48,842 nucleotides of DNA from Oligoflexales bacterium (GCA_013215275.1 JABSRF010000005.1:1-48842), one strand, 5' to 3'; positions 21,271 through 31,006 are shown, numbered from the stretch's first letter. Numbers and translations are program-made. Notes: a model not told the origin generated them from the letters alone.

Positions 21271-22290
21271 ATGAACCCAAGTTACAAAGTTAATTCAGGA
21301 GATAACGAAGGTTCGTCAGCAATATTGGTGACTGGTGGATCTGGCTATGTTGGCACCGAGTTAGTGAAGTATTTAGCAAGCATGGGAGAGACGGTGGTCT
21401 CTATGTACCGGCATCGACTGCCTGAGCCACGAGAGCATGTCTTTCCGGTATGCTCTGATCTTGCTTCTGAAGAATTACTTGCAGCTCCCCTAAGAGGAGT
21501 TGAAACAGTCATTCATCTAGCTTGGGAAAGAAACCTTTTGGGACCAGAGTCTGGTAATGTCAGCTTTGGCCTAGGGAGAAATGATACCAAAACCAACAAT
21601 ATCAGGCTCCTTCAAAACCTAGTTGCAGCGATGGAAAAAGCGAACACGAAGAGAATTGTTTTTGTGAGTGCCCACGGAGCAGCTTATAACGCTGCAGAGC
21701 CATTTCTGAGGGAAAAATACTGCGGTGAAATATGCATTCTTAACTCTAAAATCCCTGAAAAGGTGGTTGTAAGGCCGGGAATTATCTACGGAGGTGACCA
21801 GAAGAGGGATCGATTTATGAGTACCATTCGCAGGATTCTAAGGTTTCCAGGGCTCTATCCGGTTCCAATGGTTAATGGAAAGCTTTATCCACTTTATATT
21901 GGCGATTTTGTGAAGGGCTTGATGACGCTGGTGAGGCGTCCTCTGCAAGAGCCTAATAAAATCATCGATTTCCTAGGAACGGAAGGCCTGAAAATAGAGG
22001 AAATTTTTAAACTAATAGCTGAAAGTGATAACAAGTCTAGCAAAGTTGGGATTGGAAGTTATTTTGGGAATATACTCTTATCCCTTATTGAAAAGGATCT
22101 AAAAAGTGACCAAAATTTAGTGCGACTCAAAAACTATTTGGTTTTTAGAAAAAATGATGACAGAAAGCTCATGCTCGATGAAGACATTCAAAAGATTTTG
22201 AAAAGGCAGAGCAAGAGGTTTAAGGAGGGAGTTAGGACGAAGAAGTTAAGTAAAGAAGCGCCGCAAGTGAAACTCGCACCAAGTCGTTAA
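21271..22290 (+). CDS. NAD-dependent epimerase/dehydratase (extended or atypical SDR)
   Basis: About 339 residues from the ATG at 21271, which has GGGGA upstream; a TTG at 21202 would extend it and overlap the glycosyltransferase. A Rossmann motif TGGSGYVG is at about 21-28. At the place of the catalytic YxxxK the sequence reads F-LRE-K (Phe145, Lys149), so the usual tyrosine is missing; Tyr139 lies nearby. It could be an atypical SDR with a binding or structural role. The C-terminal tail is lysine-rich. The stop overlaps the ftsZ stop in a convergent TTAA. Confidence 0.7.
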   Translation: MNPSYKVNSGDNEGSSAILVTGGSGYVGTELVKYLASMGETVVSMYRHRLPEPREHVFPVCSDLASEELLAAPLRGVETVIHLAWERNLLGPESGNVSFGLGRNDTKTNNIRLLQNLVAAMEKANTKRIVFVSAHGAAYNAAEPFLREKYCGEICILNSKIPEKVVVRPGIIYGGDQKRDRFMSTIRRILRFPGLYPVPMVNGKLYPLYIGDFVKGLMTLVRRPLQEPNKIIDFLGTEGLKIEEIFKLIAESDNKSSKVGIGSYFGNILLSLIEKDLKSDQNLVRLKNYLVFRKNDDRKLMLDEDIQKILKRQSKRFKEGVRTKKLSKEAPQVKLAPSR

Positions 22291-23924
22291 GTCAAGTTAA
22301 TGTCTTTGTGATTATTCCTTAAAAATGCAGGCACATCCAGATCATCCTCTTTGCTATCTAAAGAGCGCACTTTCTCTGCAAGTTCTAAGGCTTCATCTAT
22401 TCTTCTGTCGATATCATCGGTTAGTTGGCTTCCATCGTCTAAAAAGAACTCGTCATCAGGGTCAGTAGGAAACTTTGGGCTTTTGCTAACAGTGCTAGGA
22501 CTTTCCATAGGTTCAGTGTTTTCGTTAACCAGCTTACTCGCTTGATCTTCTATTGGCTCGCCTTGAGCTTTAGTCTCGATAGCGTTTTCTGCTTCGCTAG
22601 GCGTGTTACTCGCAAGGTTTATCTCAGGCTCATCCTTCGGGTTCTCTTCCTTAATCGTATCCTCAACACCTGGTTGGCTTGATTGAGCAACCTGATCAAG
22701 GGTGAACCTAGCTAAATCAGAGTCGTCGATATGACTCATGCTGTGATGGTCGTCTATTTCTTCCTTTTGGGGTTCCTCAAGAGTGGTTTCTTGTTTCGGC
22801 ATCGGAGTGCTAATTTTTTCTTCTTTTGCTTCATTTAAAATCGAGTTGAAGCTCATCTCTCTTGGCGTATTTGCCATCTTGCTTGTCGCTCCTGGTCGTG
22901 TATTGCGACGATAGTATGAGCTGCTTTTCTCTTCCCTTTCTGAAACCATAAAATCTTCGTCTTCAGCAGTTGGAAATCCGGTTGCAATCACTGTAATCCG
23001 AATGGAGTCCTTCATATTTTCGTCGATAACAGCACCAAAAATAATATTTGCATCTTCATGTGCCGCATCCTCAATGATTGAGCATGCTTCATTAATTTCA
23101 ACAAGAGAAATTTTCTCTCCGGCTGTGATGTTGATCAGGATTCCTGTGGCACCTTCGATATCCACATCCTCTAGCAAAGGGGAAGAAATAGCCTGATAAG
23201 CGGCTTCTTTTGCTCTGTTTTCTCCCGTTGCAGTTCCAATACCCATGAGAGCATGGCCCATGCTGGACATGACCGTCTTTACATCCGCAAAGTCGACATT
23301 GATGGTACCTGGGATATTGATAATATCACTGATCCCTCTAACAGCATTTACAAGAACTGTATCAGCCATTTTGAATGCTTCAAGCATACTCAAGTCGGGG
23401 GTGGCAATTTTCAACAAACGGTCGTTGGGAATCACAACGAGGGTATCCACATGCTCTTTCAGTCGAGCGATGCCTAATTCGGCGTGCTTTCTGCGCCTTT
23501 TTCCCTCAAAAGAGAATGGTTTGGTAACCACCCCAACTGTGAGGGCACCGTTTTCCCTTGCAATTTGTGATACGATCGACGCACCACCGGTCCCTGTTCC
23601 GCCTCCCATGCCTGCAGTCACGAACACCATATCCGAACCACCTAGTGTTTCTTGGAGTTCGTGGCGGTCTTCAAGGGCTGCATCCCTCCCTATATCAGGA
23701 TCAGCTCCTGCACCTAGGCCCTTAGTTAATTCCTTACCAATTTGGATTTTGTTAGGTGCTAAAGCAAAACGTAAGGATTGAACATCGGTATTTGCAGCTA
23801 CAAATTCGACACCTTCGATATTAGAACGAATCATGGTGCTTACAGCATTAGTACCACCTCCTCCTACGCCAACAACCTTGATTTTAGCACCTGGAGCAGA
23901 TACCTCTTGTGGGTCAAATGCCAT
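22287..23924 (-). CDS. ftsZ: Cell division GTPase FtsZ with a long acidic linker
   Basis: Tubulin-like GTPase forming the Z-ring. 545 residues against about 380-400 in E. coli. The GTPase core (about 1-320) has KVVGVGGGGTNAV and the tubulin signature GGGTGTG; the T7 loop region NVDFADVKTVM is present. From about 330 a disordered linker of some 190 residues is very rich in Glu, Asp, Ser and Pro. It ends in DVPAFLR at the C-terminus, the conserved peptide that binds FtsA and other partners. ATG start with a clear ribosome site. It is last in the dcw transcript. Confidence 0.96.
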   Translation of the reverse strand: MAFDPQEVSAPGAKIKVVGVGGGGTNAVSTMIRSNIEGVEFVAANTDVQSLRFALAPNKIQIGKELTKGLGAGADPDIGRDAALEDRHELQETLGGSDMVFVTAGMGGGTGTGGASIVSQIARENGALTVGVVTKPFSFEGKRRRKHAELGIARLKEHVDTLVVIPNDRLLKIATPDLSMLEAFKMADTVLVNAVRGISDIINIPGTINVDFADVKTVMSSMGHALMGIGTATGENRAKEAAYQAISSPLLEDVDIEGATGILINITAGEKISLVEINEACSIIEDAAHEDANIIFGAVIDENMKDSIRITVIATGFPTAEDEDFMVSEREEKSSSYYRRNTRPGATSKMANTPREMSFNSILNEAKEEKISTPMPKQETTLEEPQKEEIDDHHSMSHIDDSDLARFTLDQVAQSSQPGVEDTIKEENPKDEPEINLASNTPSEAENAIETKAQGEPIEDQASKLVNENTEPMESPSTVSKSPKFPTDPDDEFFLDDGSQLTDDIDRRIDEALELAEKVRSLDSKEDDLDVPAFLRNNHKDINLT

Positions 23925-24029
23925 AAGCTTCTCCTAATGGCTTGTCAATTTATTCGGTGATTGCGAGAATTACACTAAGTTTATTATAAGGAAGAGGAGA
24001 AGAGGGTGTCAATGCTTTGACGGCTATCA

Positions 24030-25262
24030 CTAGCTCAGCTCTTTTACCCATGAAACAAAATTGTGAAAGTACTTTTCTAAGACCCCGTGTTTTGAAATAG
24101 GATCTTTTTTTAAACTCATGAGCTGTTCTAAGATCAACATACCGGAGACGGTAGAGTATTTGCTCGCTAGCTGCCTTTGTTCGAATGCTTTTTGATCCAT
24201 GGTGTCGATATTTAGCTGCTTGCATGGGTTTGGAAGGGTTTTGCGGACAGGGATTTTTAGTATGTAACTCATCATTTGTTCGAGACCTTGGACATCTGAG
24301 CCTCCCCCAGTCAGTACTAAACCTGATTTAAGTGGAAGTTTGTGTGCATCAAGGTGCTGTTTTAGCAGAGTTGACAGCTCCAGCACTCTAGAGAACAAAA
24401 TCATATAAAGGTCTTCATTTGAAATAAGGGTTTCCTTATCCTGTAAGTTGTTCACCGATATTTTTTGATTTAGTTTGGTGCGGTCTAAACCGACACTTAA
24501 TTTTAGATGCTCAGCTGTTTCGAATGGAATCCCCAAACCAATAGCAAGGTCATGGGTCATGAGCATTCCACCGATATTGATTGTAAAAAGACGAGTCGGT
24601 AGGCCTTGATGAAAAATAATACCATCAGTGGTTCCACCTCCAATGTCTGCTATCATGACACCATATTTTTTTTCTTCCTCCGATAAAGTTGCACATGCGG
24701 ATGCATAGGGCTCAGCGTACAGGTTTTTGACTTCTAAGCCGCAATGGTTACAAAGGTTTATCACATCGTTGAGATAATGTTTATCTGCTTCAATTCTAAA
24801 GAACTTTCCTGTTATAAAATCGGCAGAAAATCCTTCAGGCGAATTTGTCGGCTCTCTGTCATCTAAAAAATAACTGAGTGGAATAGCATGAAGGTTTTCC
24901 TTATGAAAGCTAGGTTTTTGTTTCATCGCGTCATGCTTTAAAGTTTCCAGAGTGGACTCTTTAACAATCTGGTTTTGTACAGGTATTTTTGTCTTGAAAA
25001 TATTGCTTTGAAGGTGAGATCCAGCTATTCCAACTACGACTTTGCTGATGTTGGTATTGAACTCTGTCTCAGCAATATCGATGAGTGTCAATAAAGACTG
25101 TTTAGCTTTATCAAAGTCGGTTAACATCCCTCGGCGCATTCCTCCAGCGTTGACGCTGATGGTTTCAATACTGGGAGGGCATCCAGGAGTGTTGTACTTG
25201 AGGTTGCCAAAACAAAACTTTGTCGTACCCAAATCAAGTGCAAAAATGTTGTTAGATTTCAT
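24030..25262 (-). CDS. ftsA: Cell division protein FtsA
   Basis: Actin-like membrane tether for FtsZ. 410 residues. It starts with LDLGTTKFCFG (phosphate 1 loop), has ADIGGGTTDG (phosphate 2) and LTGGGSDVQGLEQM (adenosine site). The C-terminal end VLEKYFHNFVSWVKEL fits the membrane-binding amphipathic helix. ATG start. It lies between ftsQ (13-base gap) and ftsZ (about 105-base gap). Confidence 0.95.
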   Translation of the reverse strand: MKSNNIFALDLGTTKFCFGNLKYNTPGCPPSIETISVNAGGMRRGMLTDFDKAKQSLLTLIDIAETEFNTNISKVVVGIAGSHLQSNIFKTKIPVQNQIVKESTLETLKHDAMKQKPSFHKENLHAIPLSYFLDDREPTNSPEGFSADFITGKFFRIEADKHYLNDVINLCNHCGLEVKNLYAEPYASACATLSEEEKKYGVMIADIGGGTTDGIIFHQGLPTRLFTINIGGMLMTHDLAIGLGIPFETAEHLKLSVGLDRTKLNQKISVNNLQDKETLISNEDLYMILFSRVLELSTLLKQHLDAHKLPLKSGLVLTGGGSDVQGLEQMMSYILKIPVRKTLPNPCKQLNIDTMDQKAFEQRQLASKYSTVSGMLILEQLMSLKKDPISKHGVLEKYFHNFVSWVKELS

Positions 25263-25275
25263 GTGGTCATCTTTT

Positions 25276-26160
25276 TTAAAGTTTATACTCTTTGATAAAG
25301 GCTTTGTCTTCGAAGTCTAACTCTATATGAGATGCTTTTTGGCCTCTCGTTGATAACTTGTATAAAATTTTTCTCAGCTTCTTAATTTTACCTCTGAAAG
25401 GCCTTCTCCCGAAAGAAATGACTGTGCCGGTGCCATTTAAACTGGCAAAATAACCTCGATATTTTTTAAACCAAACTTCCTTGAGCATGATGTTTTCTTG
25501 TTTGGATTCATTAATTAACTCAACAGCCTCTAAAAGCCGTGCTCTTTGAATATGGCTTATGCTAATTTCATTACTATTTTTAAAAATAAAGCTATGATCT
25601 TCGGGAAAAAAGTCACCTGATAAGGTCGGGAGCTTTGAGCCTTTGCCTAAACCGTATATAATTCCCTCTTCAGACACTAAGCGAGTTTCATCAACCTTGA
25701 TTTGGAAGACAGGGCTGTGCTTGTCTAAGCTAATAAATATCTTCGTAGGGTGAAATCTAAATAGATGAAGTCTGCTATATTCAGAGTCCTTTAAAAATTC
25801 ATGGCTCAAAGCATTGAGGTCAAGGCGGCCGTTTTTTTGTAAGTATTGGTCAAAGATGCTTTCTATACGTTTTTTTTCCTGCTTCGATATGGCATTTTGC
25901 TGATTAAAAAATATCTGCCAGTTGTGATTAGACATTGGACTTTTAGTACTTTTTAGGTATTCAACTAATTGATGGGTAAAAAAAAGAAAAAAAGCCAAAG
26001 TGGACAAGATTACAAGTGAGCTTTTAAGTAGTTTGGTGCCGACGAAATATCTACTCCTCTTTTTGAGTTTCTGGCTTCGGAGAAGTTCCTTTTGTAGATG
26101 TGTCTTTTTGTTTGGCAATAGCGCACCTTTTAATAGAGTAGGCGATTTTGCTTGAGTCAC
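25276..26160 (-). CDS. ftsQ: Cell division protein FtsQ/DivIB
   Basis: 294 residues. A basic cytoplasmic N-terminus (1-45) is followed by one membrane helix (about 46-68) and a periplasmic POTRA/FtsQ domain. It links divisome parts (FtsB/L) in the periplasm. The start is GTG at 26160, which makes the first 37 codons overlap the end of murC by 110 bases in another frame. An internal TTG at 26118 is possible but would still overlap. Sequence identity of FtsQ is always low, so the call rests on topology and position between murC and ftsA. Confidence 0.85.
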   Translation of the reverse strand: MTQAKSPTLLKGALLPNKKTHLQKELLRSQKLKKRSRYFVGTKLLKSSLVILSTLAFFLFFTHQLVEYLKSTKSPMSNHNWQIFFNQQNAISKQEKKRIESIFDQYLQKNGRLDLNALSHEFLKDSEYSRLHLFRFHPTKIFISLDKHSPVFQIKVDETRLVSEEGIIYGLGKGSKLPTLSGDFFPEDHSFIFKNSNEISISHIQRARLLEAVELINESKQENIMLKEVWFKKYRGYFASLNGTGTVISFGRRPFRGKIKKLRKILYKLSTRGQKASHIELDFEDKAFIKEYKL

Positions 26161-27493
26161 CTGCTCCCACAGTTAAGATCACGACTTTCTTATGATTCCT
26201 ATGCGAAATGATATTTAGTACCTGGTCCTCATTGACGTAAGGATAGGAATCCACAGATGAAGCACGATATATATCTGCTGCTATGGTACTGGAATTGTGC
26301 CTGTCACTTGGTTCTTCTCCTGCTGCATAAATAGGAGTAACGTAAACCTGACTTGCTTTAGTAAAAGAGTGTATAAATTCATTATACATTGTATCTAGGC
26401 GGCTAAATCTATGTGGCTCGAAAATTACAAAAACATCATGATCAGGAAACGCTGTCGCAACAGCTTCGATACTCGCAGCTATTTTACCGGGGTTGTGAGC
26501 GTAGTCATCGATCATAGTGAGTTGAGGGCTTTCAAAAATAATGGAGAGCCTACGTGCAACACCCGGAAAGCTTTTGAGTGCATCAGCCGATTTTTGAATT
26601 GGTAGCCCTAAGGAAAAACTAGTCGCAATTGCTGCCACTGCATTGGCAACATTGTGGGGGCCAATAGACTTTAGCCTACAAGCATAATTCTGCTCTTTGT
26701 GCTTTAGTTGAAAATTGACAAATTGTCCATCAACCTTAATGTCGGAGGCTTGAAAGTCACTAGCTCTCTTGGTCCCAAAAGAGATCTTCTTTCCTTTGTA
26801 TGCCTTGTATGCTTCATAGGACGCTTCATCGTCCACAGAAATTACCGTGGTACCGTTTGGTTTGGTGTTATTTAGGTATTGGTTAAAAGCCGATTTAACA
26901 CGATCAAAGTTTCCGTAATGGTCTAAATGGTCCTTGTCAATGTTATTGAGTAGGGAAGTGGTCGGTTGATATTTTAGAAAGCTTCCGTCAGACTCATCTG
27001 CTTCAGCTATAAAGTGCGGACCCTTCCCTAAATGCCATGAAGCATCAAAATGGTGCATATGCCCACCAACTACAGACATGGGATCTTGGTTATGGATATC
27101 GAGTAAGTAGCTTAGGATTGCAGATGTGGTGGTCTTACCATGGGTTCCAGCTACCGTTACCAAGTGGTAAGTGTCTGAAATTTTTGCAAGAAGGTCTGAA
27201 CGGTGGTAAACGGGTAGCTTGTTGGCATTAGCCCATCTTAGCTCTGGATTATCGTTTTTAATCGCAGAGGAAATCACGAGTGCATCAGCATGAATCGCAT
27301 TCTGCTCGTCATGGTGTGGGTAAACCATAATGCCATTTTCATCAAGTATATCCCTGTTTTTTCCTCGGCTTAGATCGCTGCCTGTGACTTGATATCCTTT
27401 CGACTTTGCGATGATCGCTAAGGGGCACATACCGCTTCCCGCTATGCCCACGAAGTGAAGCGATTTAACCTGTTTTACACTTTCCAGCATCAA
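26051..27493 (-). CDS. murC: UDP-N-acetylmuramate--L-alanine ligase
   Basis: Adds L-Ala to UDP-MurNAc using ATP in the cytoplasm. 480 residues. The N-terminal Rossmann motif is HFVGIAGSGM, the ATP loop is GTHGKTTTSA, and further Mur ligase motifs (EADESDGSF, HNVANAVAA, DDYAHNPGKI) follow. The last 25 or so residues are a Lys/Thr/Pro-rich tail beyond the usual MurC end, encoded in the region shared with ftsQ. Start TTG 27493 or ATG 27490; the AGGAGG spacing suits TTG. It overlaps ftsW by 29 bases. Confidence 0.96.
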   Translation of the reverse strand: MMLESVKQVKSLHFVGIAGSGMCPLAIIAKSKGYQVTGSDLSRGKNRDILDENGIMVYPHHDEQNAIHADALVISSAIKNDNPELRWANANKLPVYHRSDLLAKISDTYHLVTVAGTHGKTTTSAILSYLLDIHNQDPMSVVGGHMHHFDASWHLGKGPHFIAEADESDGSFLKYQPTTSLLNNIDKDHLDHYGNFDRVKSAFNQYLNNTKPNGTTVISVDDEASYEAYKAYKGKKISFGTKRASDFQASDIKVDGQFVNFQLKHKEQNYACRLKSIGPHNVANAVAAIATSFSLGLPIQKSADALKSFPGVARRLSIIFESPQLTMIDDYAHNPGKIAASIEAVATAFPDHDVFVIFEPHRFSRLDTMYNEFIHSFTKASQVYVTPIYAAGEEPSDRHNSSTIAADIYRASSVDSYPYVNEDQVLNIISHRNHKKVVILTVGAGDSSKIAYSIKRCAIAKQKDTSTKGTSPKPETQKEE

Positions 27494-28595
27494 TGTTAGG
27501 GACCTCCTGTCCTAGACGCGCTAATACCGCAATGACGGTAAAGAAAATAAGAAGGGAGCTTAACCCACTGCTAATAAAGGGCAGTGGAATCCCTTTGGTT
27601 GGTAGAATTCCAGTCACCACACCGATATTAAAAACTGACTGTAGTGCTATCAGTGAGGTCAGCCCGAATGCAAGTAATTTTTTGAAGTGATCAGTGTGAG
27701 CACTGGCTATTCTAAATCCGAGTCGCACCATATTCCAATAAAGTGTGCAGATTAGAAGGGTTCCGACCAGCCCCATCTCTTCTCCAATCACTGACAGGAT
27801 GAAGTCTGTATGCGCCTCAGGGAGAAAAAACAACTTCTGCCTAGATTCTCCTAAACCTGCTCCAAAAGCTCCTCCATTTTGAAAGCCAAGATAACTTTGA
27901 ATAATCTGAAACCCACCTTCTTTAAAGTCATTCCATGGATCAATAAAGCTTGTTAAGCGTTTCCATCGGTAAGGAGCTGACATAATGCCAACAATACCAA
28001 AACTTAGGGTCGCAATTGTGGAGGCAAGAATAAACCCATGGCTTGCTCCACTGACATAAATCATTAGAAACGTAAGCGAAATTAGAAGCACCGTAGTGCC
28101 AAAGTCTGGTTGAAGCATTAGAAACACTACAAAAGCCATAAGAATTAACAGGTTAGGCAGTATTCCACGCACAAATTTTGTGACGTCACTTTTTTCCCTA
28201 CTAAGGTTCTTAGCCAAGAAGAAAATTAGCCCTAGTTTTGCAAGCTCTGATGGCTGAAAACTGGCAAATCCAAAATTAATCCACCTTGCAGCACCTCCCA
28301 CCGTTTTGTAGAGCTGGGGGATCAAGATCAAGCTCAGTAGGAGAAGGCTAACGATCAGTAACGGAAGGGCCAAATGCTCGATAAACTTAAAGGACACCCA
28401 TTTAAATAGAAGGATGAGGCAGGTGCCACCAGCGATGGCAAGCAGCTGCTTTTCCATGAAATAGAAGGAGTTATTGTATAATTCGGCACCTTTCATAGCG
28501 GAAGCAGCGTAAAGAGAAAGTAGGCCTATGGACACTAAAACAGCAGCTGTCGCAATAAGGTAAAGGTGGTAGTTTAGGTTTTGATTTGCTTTCAT
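27465..28595 (-). CDS. ftsW: Peptidoglycan glycosyltransferase FtsW (SEDS family)
   Basis: Polytopic membrane enzyme that polymerises lipid II at the septum with FtsI. 376 residues with about ten transmembrane segments. SEDS features include PSELAKLGLIFFLAK, MLQPDFGTTVLL and the C-terminal GLTSLIALQSVFNIGVVTG and LPFISSGLSSLL stretches. ATG start. It sits between murD and murC; murG, usually the next gene, is absent and the overlap with murC leaves no room for it. Confidence 0.95.
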   Translation of the reverse strand: MKANQNLNYHLYLIATAAVLVSIGLLSLYAASAMKGAELYNNSFYFMEKQLLAIAGGTCLILLFKWVSFKFIEHLALPLLIVSLLLLSLILIPQLYKTVGGAARWINFGFASFQPSELAKLGLIFFLAKNLSREKSDVTKFVRGILPNLLILMAFVVFLMLQPDFGTTVLLISLTFLMIYVSGASHGFILASTIATLSFGIVGIMSAPYRWKRLTSFIDPWNDFKEGGFQIIQSYLGFQNGGAFGAGLGESRQKLFFLPEAHTDFILSVIGEEMGLVGTLLICTLYWNMVRLGFRIASAHTDHFKKLLAFGLTSLIALQSVFNIGVVTGILPTKGIPLPFISSGLSSLLIFFTVIAVLARLGQEVPNIDAGKCKTG

Positions 28596-28601
28596 ACTTT
28601 C

Positions 28602-29888
28602 TTAAGTGTCAAGGAGAGGCTTGACTCCTTTTTTAAAGAAATCTCCGCGTTCTTCAAAGTTTCTAAACTCATCGAAGCTTGCACATCCAGGTGAAAATAG
28701 CAAATCCGAGGCTTTACATTCCTTAGGGATAAGCTCAGTTAACGCCTCCATTGCAGACTTCAAGCTAGGATACTGAACTGGGTTCATGTCACTTAGTTCT
28801 TCACCAATGATTTGTGCGTCTTTTCCAAATACTATAAGAGACTTAATCAGTTTGCGGTACTTCTTCACTGCTTTGAAGCTTTCACCTTTGCCTTGTCCTC
28901 CTAGTAGCAAGGTTGTAGCACCTCTTAAATTTGATAGCGCAACTAGAGTGGAATCTACATTGGTCGCTTTACTATCATTTATGACAGTCGCACCTCCTAT
29001 TGTACCAACTTTTTCAAACCGGTGGGAGAGCCCTCGAAAAGAAGCTAAGTGAGGAATGACCTCAGATATGGGTTGTTGAAGTGCCTTGGCAACTAAGGTG
29101 GATGCGTAGTATCCATTGAGCCTATTGTGCCATTCAAATTGCCCAGAAAAAACCGGGTCCACCTGTTCAATCGCAAAATCTGTATCCACGGATTGAAGCT
29201 GGCATTTTGGTTGCTCTAAGTGAGCAGCTTTTTTCATCACATGGGTATCCACAAAAGCAGTGGAACTTTCCGAACACATCAGGACAATTTTCCATTTTTC
29301 TTTTAAATACTGCTCCATCGTCCCATGCCTAGCTAAGTGATCAGGGCTGATGTTGAGAATAGCCGTAGTGAGCGAGTTTATGTTGTTGGATTGCTCAAGT
29401 TGGTAAGACGAGAGCTCTAAAACTAGATATTCGGGAGTCTTTTTAAAGTCTGTGATCACTTCAGAAGGTGGAATGCCAATATTCCCAGCCAAAGCAGAGT
29501 GATGACCCAATGTGCTCAAGAGATGGTGAATCATGGAAACGGTGGTTGATTTACCGTTTGTCCCGGTAACGCTGATGATTTTTCCTTTGAAATACGAAAG
29601 AGCTAAATCCACTTCACTCAAGATAGGGATGCCAGCTTGCTTAGCTTTTGCAATGTAAGGGTGCTGCGCATGCACTCCAGGGCTTAATACCAAGCCCGTA
29701 GAGATGCCCTTGTCGAAGGTTTGCCCTGTGTCGCCCTCTTTCAGCTTAATCCCCAGGTCAGATAATTTGTCTCTCTGTGAGCTGGGCACTTTCCCTTGGT
29801 CCACTAAGACAACGTTTTGGCCCTTAATTGCAAGCAACTTGGCTGCTGCCATGCCGGAGCGGCCAGCCCCCAACACCATCCATGTCAT
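28602..29888 (-). CDS. murD: UDP-N-acetylmuramoyl-L-alanine--D-glutamate ligase
   Basis: 428 residues. The N-terminal WMVLGAGRSGMAAAKLLA nucleotide-binding motif, the ATP loop GTNGKSTTVSMI, ELSSYQLE and the INDSKATNVDSTLVAL motif are typical of MurD, which adds D-Glu to UDP-MurNAc-L-Ala. The C-terminal LLFSPGCASFDEFRNFEERG motif is also MurD-specific. ATG start. It lies between mraY and ftsW with short gaps. Confidence 0.96.
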   Translation of the reverse strand: MTWMVLGAGRSGMAAAKLLAIKGQNVVLVDQGKVPSSQRDKLSDLGIKLKEGDTGQTFDKGISTGLVLSPGVHAQHPYIAKAKQAGIPILSEVDLALSYFKGKIISVTGTNGKSTTVSMIHHLLSTLGHHSALAGNIGIPPSEVITDFKKTPEYLVLELSSYQLEQSNNINSLTTAILNISPDHLARHGTMEQYLKEKWKIVLMCSESSTAFVDTHVMKKAAHLEQPKCQLQSVDTDFAIEQVDPVFSGQFEWHNRLNGYYASTLVAKALQQPISEVIPHLASFRGLSHRFEKVGTIGGATVINDSKATNVDSTLVALSNLRGATTLLLGGQGKGESFKAVKKYRKLIKSLIVFGKDAQIIGEELSDMNPVQYPSLKSAMEALTELIPKECKASDLLFSPGCASFDEFRNFEERGDFFKKGVKPLLDT

Positions 29889-29909
29889 AAGAACCTCTTG
29901 CGTATGAGA

Positions 29910-30986
29910 CTAGCGGATTTTTAGGCTGAGTAGGCCGACCATAGCTAGTACGATAGAAATGATCCAAAACCTTACAATAACTTTTGGCTCAGGCCAGCCT
30001 TTTAGCTCGAAATGATGATGAATAGGAGCCATTCGAAACACTCGCTTTCCTGTTAGCTTAAAGGAGCCAACCTGAGTGATAACAGAGACAGCCTCTAAAA
30101 CAAAAACCCCTCCTATTATGGCTAGGAGTAATTCGTGCTTGGAAAACACTGCCAGGGCTCCCAAAGCTCCACCTAAGGGCAAAGAGCCTACATCCCCCAT
30201 AAAAACTTGGGCCGGATAAGTGTTGTACCAAAGAAAGCCCATCCCAGCCCCCACGATGCTTGCTGCGAAGATGGTTAGCTCACCACTGCCTTTTACAAAT
30301 GGAAAGTGCAAGTATTCAGCCATAAAGTAATTTCCTGAGACATATGCCAAAATTGCAAAACAAGCAGCTGAAATCATAACGGGTCCAATAGCAAGCCCAT
30401 CAAGTCCATCGGTAAGGTTTACAGCATTGCTGGCCCCGACAATCACAAAAACCCCAAAAGGGATATAAAAGATCCCAAGAGGCATATTTAGATCTTTAAA
30501 GAAAGGGAAATTGACAATTCCTGACTCGTTAGCATAGAAGTAGTGGAAGGTGCAGGCAAATGCGGCAATTCCGATTTGCCATGACAGCTTTCCTCGTCCT
30601 GAGACCCCTTTTGTATTTTTTTTACTAATCTTGCTGTAATCATCCCAGAACCCTAGCATCCCGTAGCCCGCAAAGATGCCGAGGGATAGCCACAGGTAGT
30701 GGTTGAGCCAATCCATCCATAGTAAACAAGGGATGATCACCGCCAATATAATTAGGCCTCCCCCCATCGTTGGGGTTCCTGCTTTAGAAAAATGGCTTGA
30801 TGGTCCATCATCGCGAACCACTTGTCCAATTTGCTTGACTTTAAGTTTGCGAATAAACCATGGAGAGAAAATAAAGCTAATAATTAGGGCTGATAGTAAG
30901 GACACCATCGCTCTAAAGGTGATATATCGGGTGACGTTCAAGGCGCCCCAGTCTTCGACGAATTGATAAAGAATATGATAAATCAA
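29910..30986 (-). CDS. mraY: Phospho-MurNAc-pentapeptide transferase (lipid I synthase)
   Basis: Integral membrane enzyme that moves phospho-MurNAc-pentapeptide onto undecaprenyl phosphate. 358 residues, about ten membrane helices. The motifs GTPTMGG, FWDDYSKI, AVNLTDGLDGLAIG, VFMGDVGSLPLGG and MAPIHHHFELKGW are all present, including the Mg-binding aspartates. ATG start. It lies 20 bases after murF. Confidence 0.97.
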   Translation of the reverse strand: MIYHILYQFVEDWGALNVTRYITFRAMVSLLSALIISFIFSPWFIRKLKVKQIGQVVRDDGPSSHFSKAGTPTMGGGLIILAVIIPCLLWMDWLNHYLWLSLGIFAGYGMLGFWDDYSKISKKNTKGVSGRGKLSWQIGIAAFACTFHYFYANESGIVNFPFFKDLNMPLGIFYIPFGVFVIVGASNAVNLTDGLDGLAIGPVMISAACFAILAYVSGNYFMAEYLHFPFVKGSGELTIFAASIVGAGMGFLWYNTYPAQVFMGDVGSLPLGGALGALAVFSKHELLLAIIGGVFVLEAVSVITQVGSFKLTGKRVFRMAPIHHHFELKGWPEPKVIVRFWIISIVLAMVGLLSLKIR

Positions 30987-31006
30987 AGCTATATATCCGC
31001 TGTTAG

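Noticed and set aside
20042-22290. Glycosyltransferase and epimerase as a transferred island
   Set aside because: Base composition and codon style match the neighbours, and no integrase, repeat or att site is seen.
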